From assembly GCA_051530055.1 (NCBI GenBank), contig CM121341.1, positions 15,438,001 through 15,502,000 on the forward strand: a stretch of DNA of 64,000 nt, read 5' to 3'. The notes under the pieces are model-generated. The model ran no database searches. It was not told the origin of the DNA and saw only the letters and a list, made by a program, of their open reading frames with translations. The stretch comes from Neoechinorhynchus agilis. Its lineage: Eukaryota > Acanthocephala. Position 1 is the stretch's first letter; every line of letters begins with the position of its first letter. Shown here piece after piece: positions 29,995 to 42,251 of this stretch. Made by a program: the position numbers and the translations under genes.

Positions 29995-31620
29995 GTAAAT
30001 TTCATTATGCTATATTTTTAACAAACAAGTGCTCATGTCTACTGTTTCGAAGAAAAAAAAGTAAACTCGTAGATGAAAAGAGAGTTTTCAAGTAAGATGG
30101 AAGGATTTATATTCTGTAACTGAAATCAGTGATAAAATCGAAAGAACGACAGCGGTTCCGAAGGAGCTCAACGTGCGTCGACACTACGAAGCAATGCACC
30201 GTGTGTGAAATATAACGCATACAAAGATAACGTTATTCAACTTAAATCAGCATAATACAAACAAAGTTTCTTTATCAAAATTAACCAGTTCAACGAGGAT
30301 TCTGTAAGGCAGTTCTGAATTAAGTGAGATGATTACAAAGTCATCACGGCCCTTTAAATTGGGTTCGCTCATTAAAGAATGTCTTTTAACAATCAAAAGA
30401 AACTGTTTGACGACATAAGCTTATCGCCCAATAAAGTAGCCAATAGGATTACAGATTTAGCAGCAAATATGGAGAAGCAATTAACTGAAACGGCTAGGGG
30501 GGTTTGAAGCATTATCAATTGCTCTCAACGAGAGCACCGATTCTGTGTTTATAAGAGGCGTGGTTCGCAATTTAAATGTGACAGAATAATCGGTGGAACT
30601 ATTGCCATTGAAGAGACGTGATTTATTTGAAGCCCTGAAAAAATGCACTGAGAAGTATAACTTGCCTTTAGCCACAGACAGCTTATTATTTCCACCAAGA
30701 AATCCTTTGTATTAAAATGTACAGATGAAAAAGGTGATGGATGTAGTAGTTAAAACAGTAAATTATATACGTTCCCGAGGGTTGAACCACGGATAATTCA
30801 GGTCTTTTTTTGCAGATAGGGAATCTGAGTATTATGAACTTATCACACTGAAGTAAGAGATGCGTTTTTGTTTACACTTAGAAATGAAATCGCTTCATTC
30901 ATGACAATTAAAAATAATGTCATATATCATTGTCCTCGGGGTAAATTTGATACAGCTTACTATAAATTTTTCTTCGGAAACAATAGCAACTGAAAAGGCA
31001 AGGAAAACCTTGTGAAATATCTCGAAAATAAATGAGTATCGATAACACCGGGGACAGGTTTCGCCAACGTACAATTAAAAACAAGGCAGTTCCTTTACTG
31101 ACTGCTTTGACAATTCAATGCAACCTTGCTTTTTTAACTGAATTTCGGATCACTTCAATACACTGAACATTAGGCTTCAAGATAAACAAGAGGTTATTAC
31201 ACAGATGTACGACAGTGTGAAATCCTTCAGAGTTCAATTATGTTCATGGATGAAGCAACTTTGCAAATTTCTCAGCTCTAAATTCCCTGGGCAAAGTTTA
31301 ACCCAAATGCTTGAAAGAATATGCAGATTTATTGTTTGAGTTACACCAATAGTTTAATTTGCGTTTTGCAGACTTTTACGGGAGCCACAATTTCAACTTT
31401 TTTCGACGCTATTTGCTATAGAAATTGACAATTCTGCAGAGGAATTGCAAATTGAGCTTGTGAATCACCACCAGATTTCTACACGCTTCTAGAAAGGCAA
31501 GGATTCCTACAATGTTTTCCATGAAAGTTAACAAGTCGGTACTCTACTTGCAATAGCGACACCGAGATTGGTTTCATAAAATAAAGCTTCATATCGATAC
31601 CCTTGTTGACGTTACTACGG
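29995..31620 (+). mobile_element. Decayed hAT transposon of the GTF2IRD2/ZBED5 type
   Basis: Plus-strand fragments in shifting frames match the Charlie-like hAT transposase that gave rise to GTF2IRD2 and FAM200/ZBED genes. In order: LVDEKRVF, TAVPKELNVRRHYEAMH (BED-finger HxxxxH end), DDISLSPNKVANRITDLAAN, ALNESTDSVFIRGVVRNLN, KKVMDVVVKTVNYIRSRGLN, the HTEVR region, then LNIRLQDKQEVITQMYDSVK and FSTLFAIEIDNSAEELQIEL. The order and spacing follow the family over about 1.6 kb. Numerous stops and frame changes make this an old, inactive copy. Terminal inverted repeats were not found. Confidence 0.85.
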
Positions 31621-32960
31621 TACTTAAATTGACTACATCACATTTGTAATAAATGGATTTGAGAAAGTTTGTAGAGCATTACGTTCTTATTATGCTTGTT
31701 GTTTATTATTATTTTTACCATTTTAAACAAGTTCTGGCTATGAGGCACTCGAGGTACTCTATAAGTCATCACTTTGCCCTCGGAGCAATTTGAGGCTTCT
31801 AATATAAGACAAAAGAAATCATTTTCGCATTTCTTGATATGTTTTTAAGAACGGTGTTTTGTATTAAAATATTTCCACCCTAATAAAAGATTCGCTCTTC
31901 GTTGGATATTCATTAGTTTTGAGAAAACACAAAATTTCGTTTGCTACATGTTATCCATTCAAAATCCTTCGATAATTTTTTCGATTGTCTTTATTTTAGA
32001 AATTTACGTTGTTGAAAACAAATTTATTTTGGTCCATTATTTCGAAGATTCACTGCTTCTTTGGGTTGCTGAAAAACACACGCAATCCACAAAAGTAAAT
32101 AGAATAAAGTAAGTGAGGAAATCAATTCGTCCCGTTATTTGAGCACCATTTGGATAGCAATTCATACTCTGCGCTTATAAAATCTTCCGGTAAGTGGGTT
32201 GCTCTATCCATGCTCGAAGGCTTAACAACAGACGGACAAGCAAAGTATATTCTCGTGTTTTAACGATTTTATCGTCTCTTGGTTCGCAGTGTATTTGATC
32301 ATATCGACGAAAATCGGTTCGTTCACCCGCATGTTGATCAGTTGGCAGATTTTCGATTGATTTCTCAACCGCATGTTATCTTTTCGATTGTCCTTAGTTC
32401 AGCGATTTAGGCCGTGATCGATGGCAAAGATTAGTTTTTGTATATAATTTTTATGAGATGTTCCATTGTGACGTGTTCAAGTTAATAAGGTATAATAATT
32501 GATGTGTAAAGTCTCTAGAAAGACGAAGAACATCTAAATTGATGGTTCAGGACTACGATTTGGCAAGTTTAGCAACTGTTATTTTTAGCATTGTTTTTTA
32601 CTTTTGTGTTCACGAACGGATTAACTTAAAATACCACCGAGTTTCCCTTCGCGTCGAATTTATCCTGAAAAAAATTGCTGGTTCTAGTACAATCGAAACA
32701 AATTCGATCGATAATGACCTCAAGGACATTTTTATTTACCGATTCGTCAGACGATAATAAATATACAATGCAAGTAATTAACTAACTTCTTGAAGAAGGA
32801 TATCCACTTGTTCACATTAATAGAGTTTCAACGGAAATGCTTAAATTTGGAATGAATGTCTACGAGATTGACTTAGCATTGATGGTTAGAGCCATGTTTT
32901 GCTAGGCAAAAGAATTTCATTATACAATTTTTTTTGAAAAATAATCTTTTTTTTATTTTT
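31621..32960. other. Intergenic; weak SINE-like trace near 32.3 kb
   Basis: A short stretch near 32325-32380 (tcgattgatttctcaaccgc) recalls the DNA flanking the tandem SINEs. A plus frame at 32539-32757 (MMVQDYDLASLATVIFSIVF) is not recognised. The right edge is T-rich and may be the poly(A)-like tail of the LINE that follows on the minus strand. Confidence 0.35.
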
Positions 32961-32964
32961 AACA

Positions 32965-35900
32965 ATTCAAACAATTTGTTTGAAGCACACTCACCACCTT
33001 CCGCCAAATTCCAGTTTTTGTCCTTCCTCGACCGTCGCAATCACGCTGGCAGCGTTGCCTCGTTGTACCGCCAGCGAGATATTTTGTCGAAGGAATACGC
33101 CTGCTCTTGAGTCTCCGGTTGCCTCTCTCAATTTCTTCGAAAGATCCTGGAGCAGAGAGAGTGCCGAGCTGCAGAGCGCTTCATACGTCTCTACCCCAAA
33201 GGGGACAAAATAGTGAGCCCTCGATAACTGAATATATTTCCGTATTTTCCTCCCTTCCGCTGCACTGGCGGCACCACCGGCGATTTCGAGGGAGTAGGGG
33301 ATGTTGCTGGCTGCGAGGGTGTCCACACACGTGGCGTCCCAGAGAAGGCATTTGCCCTCCCGCCACGGGAAGACCGAAATTCCATCGGGCCTACGGCCGT
33401 CTAGTCGACAAAGGTGGGCGGGTTCCAGGATGTTCGGGAAGTTCGCCGTTCTCAACGCCCGAGAAATTGCGTTATTGATTTCAGAATGGCGTGAGATCCT
33501 TCCTCCTGACCTTCTGTAGACGAGACCGTGTCGCCCGAAAGCATCAACCAAAGACCCACATCAACAGCGATGGGGCGTGCATATCGCGAGACCAAGTCTT
33601 AAGGATGCTGCGATCCTCGTTACCTCATCAGTAAGAAGAGTTCCCACTGATGCCAGAGGAACAGCCTCCAACAACGCCCCAGATTCTCGTGTTGAAACTG
33701 CCAACAGTCTAGCTCGGACGACCCCATCGCGAGAACCGGAAAGTAGAGAGCTGTGAGCTCTTGCGACAAGAGGTCCGCCCCAGATCGACTGTCTGAGGCC
33801 ATTCACGGGAACATGGTTAGCGCCTGTCTGCTGGCACCATTCCTCAACCGCCACCACGAAATCCCGGTCAAGACAGAACTTTTCCTTCAAAATTTTCTTC
33901 GATACTGGTAGGCTCCCCTCAAACGATCCAAGAAAGGCCGGCAAAGCAAGGTCCACTAGTGCCCGAATTCCCAATCCCCCAGATGACACAGGCAAAGAAG
34001 CTTGTCGCCACGCCTCATCTGAGAGCTGGACATTTAAAATACGCTCGAGACAAGCCCTCATCTTATCGTCCAGCTTTGCCAATCCTTTTTGTGTTTGAAA
34101 AATGTTGCTGTGCGAACCTTGTACAATAATTTGGGGATGAAGAGCACGTTCTTTATGAGAAACAAGCTTCATGAGCCGAGAGAGCGCACGCCCTATCGCA
34201 CAGCAACAAAAGTTTCGGTATGATATGGCCGATCTCATCTTCCACATTTGAATCGAAGACGCAACTGCCCAGGAGGCTGAGTTGCTCCCGAGTCACGAGT
34301 TTCAGGCCTGGAGCTACGGCCTCGAACCCAGCTATTAGTTCTTTGACTTTGGCGGAGTCTCCAATATTCAATACAAGGAGCTCACATTTTCCAGCATTGA
34401 GCTCAATGCCCATCTTCGACGTCTCCCTAATCAGCGCCTTCAAATCGCGCAGTACAACGGAGGGACCACCTCCGAGCGAAGCGTTGAAGCTGGAATGGAG
34501 AGAATGCGCTATTGGATTTACTGTTAGGGAGAATGCAATTGGACCAAGGGGATCTCCTTGCTGCACTCCTCTTTCGGACCAAATGAGGTGGTCTTCGAAA
34601 AGCAAAGGAGTCGCCGTCCCGTAGGCATTGCGAAAATACTGGAAGGCTTCTGGGGCATGATCCCTAATTGCGCAGAACATGGTTTCTCTATTGAGAGAGT
34701 TAAAGGCGTTCCGAAAATCACACTTATGAATCACGCACGGCTCTGAGCTTCTCGTAGCAAAGTTTCGGAGCGAGTGGACAATAGCTTTCGCCCCGCAGGA
34801 TGTGCAGCAGCCCAGGTGGACTGGACGAAGTTGCTGTCCGGTTTTCTCTGTAATACGTTTGCAAAGAATTTTTCCTGCGAGTCGGCGTATCGTCGAAGAT
34901 ACGGCGATGGGACGGATCCCACCTTCTTTTTTGTGAACGCACACAATGAGGCTCCGAAAAACAGGTCCTTTGCAACGGGGTTCAGGTCCTCTCCAGTCAG
35001 GCGGTCGACTATTCGAGAAAGCGCACTTCCTAGAGAGAGCTGCTTCACCAGTTGAAAAGGACATCATGTCCTTTAGGTGCTGAGGCCTTAGTCCGTCAAG
35101 CCCGTGACCCGAACCATTTGCAAAAGATGAGATGGCCTTTTGTAACTCTGAAATTTGAGTGGGCGTCCTGTCTTGTATGGGAGGAGATGGAATTTCAAAA
35201 CTTCCGCTACTACATGGGTGCTTCGACCGGAGTATTTGTAGCGTCTCGCTGTCTCCTTTTGCGAAACTGTCGGAGGATGACAATAACCGAACAGCCCCCC
35301 GAACATCTCCGTCCGCAAGCTTCGAAGAGACACGTTCAGTCAGTGATCACTTTGAAAAAGGGCAGCGAAAGTCTTCCTTCGTGAGTCTCTTACGAACCTC
35401 GCGGAGATTCCTTTCAAAATCGTCAAATATTTGTTCAAAGGAGGCTAACCTTTCCTTGATTGTTGATGTCAAAGACACCCCAGAATCACCGCTGGTGCAG
35501 AGGACTAAGCGCGGGAAAACGAAGAGCCGTGTCCATGATGCGCACAGTTCGTTTGGATGCAATCGTTGAGCAATCCCGTAAATGCTTTGGCGACCAGATA
35601 TCGCGCGCCTTTAGGGATCCGTTTTAGGACGTTTCTGGCCAGAAACCGCACGATATTAGGTATCGAAATAGAATCAGTGGTGATCTGAAGGGTCTCAGGC
35701 ACGAAAGGTTCGGTTAATTGTGGTGGAGAACCAGACCCACTACAGCGGAGATCCCGGGGACCATGGACAAACAAAACCCCCAGATTGGTTAATTTAAAAG
35801 ACTTAGCGCAAACCGGACACAAACCAGGAGAGACGCGTGGGAGCCCGGCAGCGTTGGTCTTCGCAGGTTGAACGTGATCGATAAGTGGCGCGTTCAAATT

Positions 35901-36065
35901 ATCTGCATCACCAGCGTCGATTGTAGGCGATTTGAACACATTGTGACGTGATTTGGAATTTCGGCAAAACCTATCCGATGCTGAGATCGTCCTGAGCCTT
36001 CTTGGAGTTATAGGGTTGGGAGATGAATCTGATCCGTCGCTATATCCATCATCTGATTTCCTCAT
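32965..36065 (-). mobile_element. R2-superfamily LINE with restriction-like endonuclease, nearly full length
   Basis: Minus-strand order: an N-terminal part from 36065 with a zinc-finger-like CPVCAKSFKLTNLGVLFVHG; reverse transcriptase from 35283 with KKEGGIRPIAVSSTIRRLAG, motif A KCDFRNAFNSLNR and motif B RGVQQGDPLGPIAFSL; a thumb region to about 33560 ending MRLGLAICTPHRC-type residues; then the zinc knuckle (GRHGLVYRRSGGRISRHSEI) and a PD-(D/E)XK nuclease (GRRPDGISVFPWREGKCLLW, then DATCVDT), ending KLEFGGRW. These are features of the R2/NeSL/Utopia group, which nick DNA and prime reverse transcription at the nick. The catalytic YLDD box (motif C) is missing: the sequence passes from HSSFNAS directly to LGGGPSVV. 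There are also at least two frame changes. The copy cannot encode an active RT. Confidence 0.9.
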
Positions 36066-36830
36066 ATTCGTTTTTGGTCAAGACTTTGAGTTCCTAATTC
36101 GGTACTTATCGACTTGCTTGTAAGTTTTTAAATATTCGAGTATTGTATTCGTTTGCAAGTTTTTACGACGTTTACAATTTTATGCGCATTATATAAAAAG
36201 CAATCGAATGAATATTTAAAAAATTTAAAGCGAATTCCGTGTTCAACGCATTCCGATTTTATGGTTCTGTTCAATGCTAGGACTAAGATTATTTCTAACC
36301 ATCGATACCTGCGAAATAAATCTTTCAGCATCGTTAGGAGTGTTGTCCTATTAAAACCGGCATATTTTTATTTTTAAAATATCGACCGAGTTCTACATTG
36401 TCATTTCTACGTGCTTTGATAATAACGAATACCATCACAGTGAAAGGATGAACAATTTGTGTGTGCGTCTTTGTATAGACCTTAAAGACGATTTAAGAGC
36501 GAATTCCAGAAAATTTACATATTGTAAAATCCATTTGACTCAATCTCATATCGGTATAGGAAAATACTGCAAAACGAGCAAAGAAAAACAATCTTTATTT
36601 TTATCACTCTAGAATAGCACTTTCTTGATGCTAAGAATAAAAAATTAACTCTTTAGAACAACTCGTTTACAAAAAGAATTTGTAAATATTTTCTTCTGAA
36701 ATTAGTCATTTTTCGACTCATTCAGGTTTCGTAAAATCTTTGCGGCACTATTTTCGCTGTTCGTTCGGGCACTTTTTGACTTTATAATTTTTTTAGGTCA
36801 ATGTGCTTTCAGAGTAGTGAAAAAGGACGG
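36066..36830. other. Intergenic between the LINE and NKAP
   Basis: AT-rich. Contains the likely 3' region of NKAP (minus). No gene recognised. Confidence 0.4.
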
Positions 36831-37583
<753 letters not shown>

Positions 37584-37741
37584 TCAGATCAAACAACTCT
37601 TCCGTGTCAGGAACGTTGCAGCTAAATCCTTTTAATGAACTTATGTGACGCGTGCAAAATGGAGACCGGTCAAGGTAGTGCAATAGCTCCTGAGTACATA
37701 AATTTCATTAAATGTTGACTTAGGTAGGGTAGATTGGTGCT

Positions 37742-38621
37742 TTGCCCACTTCAGACGTCGCTTTACCTGCCTTCCACTCCTCTTGCCGGGCAAGTAAAGT
37801 CTATGTCGATGCCATTTTAGGCAAATCGCTGAAGGATGCGATCTTTGAAACAGGATTATCTCAATGGCATCAATTGACAGGCATCAACCAGCTCCCCGCA
37901 AATGAGTGCAAACAGTCGTCTTGGGACATTCCTCTTGTTCAGAAGATTCACAACTCTTTCAAAGATCTTCTGGATGAGGTGTCTCAGGTCCGGCTGGTAG
38001 CTTATTCCACGAAGGAGTCGGGAGCGTGGCTGAATGCTCTCCCTGTAGGTAAACTTGGAAATCTCCTTGCTAACTCAGTCGTCAGGATCGCAGTATCCTT
38101 GAGATTAGGTCTACCGATTTGCATCCCGCATCGCTGCCGCTGCGGCACTATAGTGGACTCTTCGGGGAGACACGGTCTCATATGCAAGACGTCATCGGGA
38201 CGATTTCCAAGGCATGCTGAAATCAATGCCATCCTGAGTAGGACTCTAAAAACGCTTTGGCGTGACCGTATTTCCTTGGCGGGAGGGAAAATGTTTGTTG
38301 TGGGATGCAACGTGTGTGGACACGTTGGCAAACTCCAACATCAGCCACTCGAAAAAAGGTCCAGGAGGAGCGGCGACGGCTGCAGAGGATCGGAAATGCT
38401 CAAAATACAGGGAGCTAATCCGAAATTACCATTTTGTCCCCTTCGGTGTGGAAACGTATGGGGCCTTGGGAGGGTCGGCACTAGCCCTCTTGAAGGACTT
38501 GGGGAAACGAATTTACGCAGCGACTGGAGAGCCAAGATCGACTTCGTTCCTAGCCCAAAAAATAAGCATTGCGGTGCAGCGGGGCAATGCGGCTAGCATT
38601 TTGGCCTGCGCCGATGAATAG
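37742..38621 (+). mobile_element. Restriction-like-endonuclease LINE, 3' fragment (second subfamily)
   Basis: Plus-strand reading covers the end of the thumb (KQSSWDIPLVQKIHNSF, STKESGAWLNALPVG), the zinc-knuckle region (PHRCRCGTIVDSSGRHGLIC, RHAEIN) and, after one frame change near 38250, the nuclease FPWREGKCLLWDATCVDTL and C-terminus GGAATAAEDRKCSKY to SILACADE. It differs clearly from the 33-36 kb copy, so it is another subfamily. 5'-truncated. It starts only about 200 bp from the NKAP start, on the opposite strand. Confidence 0.87.
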
Positions 38622-39145
38622 GGGCGTCGAAGAAACTATAAATTATGTATGCTCTTGTTAAAAAAAAGCTCTCATGCTTAAAAAAATTAAGGGTCTAACT
38701 AATCCCTTTGGTTCAACAGTCTCACGTTTTTCTTCTCCTTCTTAAGATCATCCCGCTCATTTCCATTTCTCAAATCTTTTGAGATGAACACTGCTTGCGC
38801 AAGCGAAAGTTCCAATGGGTCTTTTGCTTTATACTTCACGAACGTCGAAATCTTTACTCTTTGACATTCTGGGCGGAACCTTGAGTAGTTGGTGTCGTCA
38901 CATTAGATCTCAACAGTTTGATAATTTCAGTTGCATTAATCTAAATATCGTACCGGTGAACCAACCTGGATATCGGATCTAAACGCTTTTACCTATGACC
39001 CTAAGTCCACTTCTTCAAACGACAAGGGCATATCTAAAAGTAAGGAGGGACTGATTGAGTCCTTGCATTCTCATCGGCTGGAGACTAAAGGAGAGCTCAG
39101 CCTTCATGGTTTTGAGATATTGGATGTCATATGGCTCATACGCTT
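38622..39145. other. Intergenic, possibly Penelope-derived
   Basis: No clear gene. It may contain decayed upstream parts of the Penelope-like RT fragment that follows. Confidence 0.35.
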
Positions 39146-39147
39146 GA

Positions 39148-39420
39148 TCTTCGTATGAAAATAGTCTCTACCGGCAAATTCGAGGGTTGACTATGGGGAA
39201 CCCCCTTGCTCCGGTGTTGACCATATTGTTCCTGGACGATCTGGAGAGGCAGTACGTTTTTACACACATTTACCGAAAAACAGATTTACCGAAGGTGCGT
39301 GGACGAAGATCTACTGTCCTACAGGGAGACGTCTGAAGTGGATGAATTGGAACCGAGGCTCGGGCGTAATGTTTGAGCACTCCTTTGAACTAATAGAACC
39401 TCCAGGCCTATCTTTTTAAA
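39148..39420 (+). mobile_element. Penelope-like RT fragment, third family
   Basis: The plus frame reads SYENSLYRQIRGLTMGNPLA, then PVLTILFLDDLERQYVF, the motif B region of Penelope RT (compare GLAMGSPLSPVLAEL). In another frame, RRCVDEDLLSYRET stands where RYVDD-type motif C is expected. Only this core survives. Confidence 0.65.
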
Positions 39421-39880
39421 AAAGCCTCCTGATGTCGCTCAGCAACGTTATGAGCTCTTCCTTTCAAATAGATTGAACCAATTATTTTGGCTGTTTTAAT
39501 TCGAATGACGAGTTGATTCGTCTAATTTTCTGTGAGCACAGTAGCGAATCTTTAGTCCTTTAAGGTGTTAAAGTCAAATTACTAGCCATATAAGCAATAA
39601 TCAACCGTCCGCTTTGAACGATTTCAGTTTCATGTCGAATAGAATAAATACTAAGAATTATGAATTCGTCGCGTAATAGAAATGCGCGAATAATACAAAG
39701 CTGGGCTAAATATTAAAAACATGTCAAACTCACTGATTGTGGGAATTTATTTTAGAATTATTATTTAGGTATTCACCCGGTAAATAATTTTTTAATTTTT
39801 TTCTAAGAATACTTTTCTTTAATAAGTTCGAACAAAACACTCATTCACACCACTGCTCTGGATCACTTAGCCGCCGTCAT
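39421..39880. other. Intergenic, AT-rich, no gene seen
   Basis: No protein-like frames; no repeats recognised. Confidence 0.4.
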
Positions 39881-39884
39881 GGTG

Positions 39885-40225
39885 TAACGGTCGAAAGGAC
39901 GGATGCAGCGTCCCCCCCCATTGCACAGCCAGGCTCATGTTTTACAGAAGGAATACCCCTGCCATCGGATCGCCAGTGGTTCGTCTCAATATCCTGGGCA
40001 ATTGATTGACCAGGTCCTGCGCCGCAGTACCAAACGACTCGAGCGTCTTGACGCTAAAGGGAACAAAATAATGATTTCGACTCAGGTCCTTGCATTTTGT
40101 TCTTTTGCGTTCCTCAGCGGCGGTTGCTGCTCCCCCTGGTTTGATAGTGGCGAATTTTATGTTGCTGGCTGAGTGTGGCGTCCCAGAGAAAGCATTTTCC
40201 TTCTCGCCATGGGAATACTGTGACA
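39885..40225 (-). mobile_element. Restriction-like-endonuclease LINE, 3' end fragment
   Basis: Minus frame GGAATAAEERKRTKCKDLSR, then NHYFVPFSVKTLESFG and TGDPMAGVFL, matching the C-terminus of the other copies. Just upstream, gagaaggaaaatgctttct gives the EGKCLL-like region in another frame. Short and frame-broken. It abuts the foldback at 40228. Confidence 0.75.
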
Positions 40226-40227
40226 CC

Positions 40228-40385
40228 GTACTCAAACGTTTCGAACCTCGTCAAGTTCATCATCAATTTGTTAGTTATTAAAAGACGCTAACTAACAAAC
40301 TGATAATGAACCCGACGATGTTCGAAACGTCTTTAATAAAAATTATTTACCGGGTGAAGGCCTAAACAATTACCCCGGTACCTCC
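40228..40385. repeat. Foldback with two hammerhead-like motifs head to head
   Basis: Arms 40234-40272 and 40284-40330 are inverted copies around a short centre. Plus motif at 40300-40327: CTGATAA, T, GAAC, loop CCGACGAT, GTTC, GAAA. Minus motif at 40239-40266: TTGATGA, T, GAAC, loop TTGACGAG, GTTC, GAAA. The two loops differ while the stems are identical. The segment after the plus motif (aaacgtctttaataaaaatt, atttaccgggtg) recurs at 15.6 kb. Confidence 0.7.
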
Positions 40386-40452
40386 TCACACACCGACATT
40401 GGGATTTATTAAAATAGTTTGTAAAATCGGCGTTTTAAACTGATTTTCTAAG

Positions 40453-42251
40453 ATGTCGACTTTCAAATACGGACAAGCACTGTTTGAACGGATTAAATCG
40501 TCCGCTACTGCGAATGCTCTCAGACTGAGGGTAAAACGCAATTTTTTTGCCTGCTTTATCGCTTTTCATAGGACAATTCAGCTGTGTTTTTGAAGAAATT
40601 GGAAAAACGGCGAAATTGTTCGACTCCGTCCTGTGAAAGGCGACCGCAAAACAATGATCAATGTTCGACCATTCATTCGGCTGATTTTATTTGGGCTGGA
40701 AAGGTGTTACTGTCGAAAATAGAACCCCCGGATGAACTTGTAAACGGACTTTCACTCGAAAAAGCCATGAATGAACTAGACATTGTTCTAAATTTATCAC
40801 AAATTTCAAGTGAAGAAAGATTACGGAAAATCGAAGAATTGCTGTTTAATGAATACACATTGAGAAAATCTGTACTTGCCGAGAGGAAAATCAATAGAAT
40901 AATAAGAGGCGATGTCAACGATCAAGATTTACTTCAGAGGTGTCAAAAATTATTAAAACGAGATTTACGCAATGAACGAAAAAAAGGAGTCAATATTCTC
41001 AGTCTTGATGGCGGGGGAATGAAGTATGTATATATCTTTTAATTGCCTTTAAATATTTACCGTTGCAATTTCAGAGGGTTTGTGAGTATTCGAGTTCTAA
41101 AGCACATAAAAGACGCGCTTAAAACGGATGATCTTTCAACAAATTTTGATTTAATCTGCGGAACGAGCACGGGCTCAGCAATCAGCGCTGCTTTGATTTT
41201 GGGACGCGAAAAATTAAGTTCAGATTATTTTTCAACGGATTTAGACATGAATTTTTGTGTTATTTAATAATTAAAGCATAAAAATTCGTGTCCTTTATTT
41301 AATATACTGGATCGATTATATTGCCAAGTAGGCAAATCTAATTTTCACAGAAAGACTGCAAATGGATTAGCCGGTCTTTTGACTGATCAGTCGTATTATG
41401 ACACAACGGCTTTTGAGAATGCCCTTAGAAGCATTGTTGGAGAAGAGAGAGAACTTTTGAACACAGGATTGAACAAAGGTCCCCATGTAAGTATTTTTCA
41501 TCGTAAAATCAATACGTTTTCTTTTTTGCATTTAAAAATTAGCTCGCTATTGTTTCATCTGCGATGGACAGTGAAGGAAAATACGTGCCGTTTATTTTTA
41601 GGAATTATGATGGATTTTCTTTGATCACTGATGATGACATACGATTGAACGGATCTTGTAGGTTTAAACTTTGGGAGGCCATTCGAGCTTCAACCGCGGC
41701 TCCCGGATATTTTAAATGACCGCAGGTTTTGTTGGGAATGGAAAATCTGACGATTGAAAAACCGTTCCTTTCAAAAGGAAAAATATTTATGGACGGGGGA
41801 TTGGTTGCTAATAATCCGACTGTGGTAGCTCTTTGTGAATCTCAATCGGTATATAGAAACGCGAAAATGAATTGTGTTATATCGATTGGAAACGGAAGGT
41901 CTGTTCACTCTCAATCTTTGTCAAAAGTGGAGCGAGGCTTGGAAAGGTTTCTGACAGATTCATTGTATGCAATTATTTCTTCTGCTACGAATACCGATAG
42001 TGAGTTCAATTCTATGAGTCTCGAGCGTTCATTTTAAATTAGACGTTCATCAATGCCTTAAAATGAGTCAAATATCGAAGGAAGGGAGGTATATAAGGCT
42101 AAACCCTCGGTTGGACAAACATTACAGTATGACCGAAAGTCGTCCCGAGAAATGGTTAGAGATGAAGGACGGTGTCGATCGGTGGTTTAATATGGGCGGG
42201 TCGTACGGTGGTCGTGATTTGTTGGCAAAAATAAAAGATATGCTTTGTTAG
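40453..42251 (+). CDS. PNPLA8-like (iPLA2-gamma) patatin phospholipase, six exons, one in-frame TGA
   Basis: Six exons join in frame: 40453-40530, 40572-41023, 41075-41256, 41332-41486, 41543-41999 and 42043-42251 (511 codons in all). Start MSTFKYGQALFERIKSSATA. The patatin domain has the oxyanion loop LSLDGGGMKG, the nucleophile elbow GTSTGS, RNYDGFSLIT, LWEAIRASTAAPGYF and the catalytic Asp in DGGLVANNPT. The C-terminus (GRYIRLNPRLDKHY, ESRPEKW) matches calcium-independent phospholipase A2-gamma, which hydrolyses phospholipids in mitochondria and peroxisomes. Introns are 41, 51, 75, 56 and 43 bp, all GT-AG; the 75-bp one is the least certain. A TGA at 41717-41719 directly follows APGYFK in an otherwise open exon. 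Either this allele is a young pseudogene, the stop is read through, or the base is an error. The long mammalian N-terminus is missing. Confidence 0.87.

Noticed and set aside
33181-33519. Several overlapping ORFs on both strands
   Set aside because: They are other-frame shadows of the nuclease domain of the R2-superfamily LINE, which is relatively GC-rich.
41717-41719. Selenocysteine codon in the phospholipase
   Set aside because: No SECIS-like element was recognised downstream, and the family does not use Sec at this place; left as an unexplained in-frame TGA.
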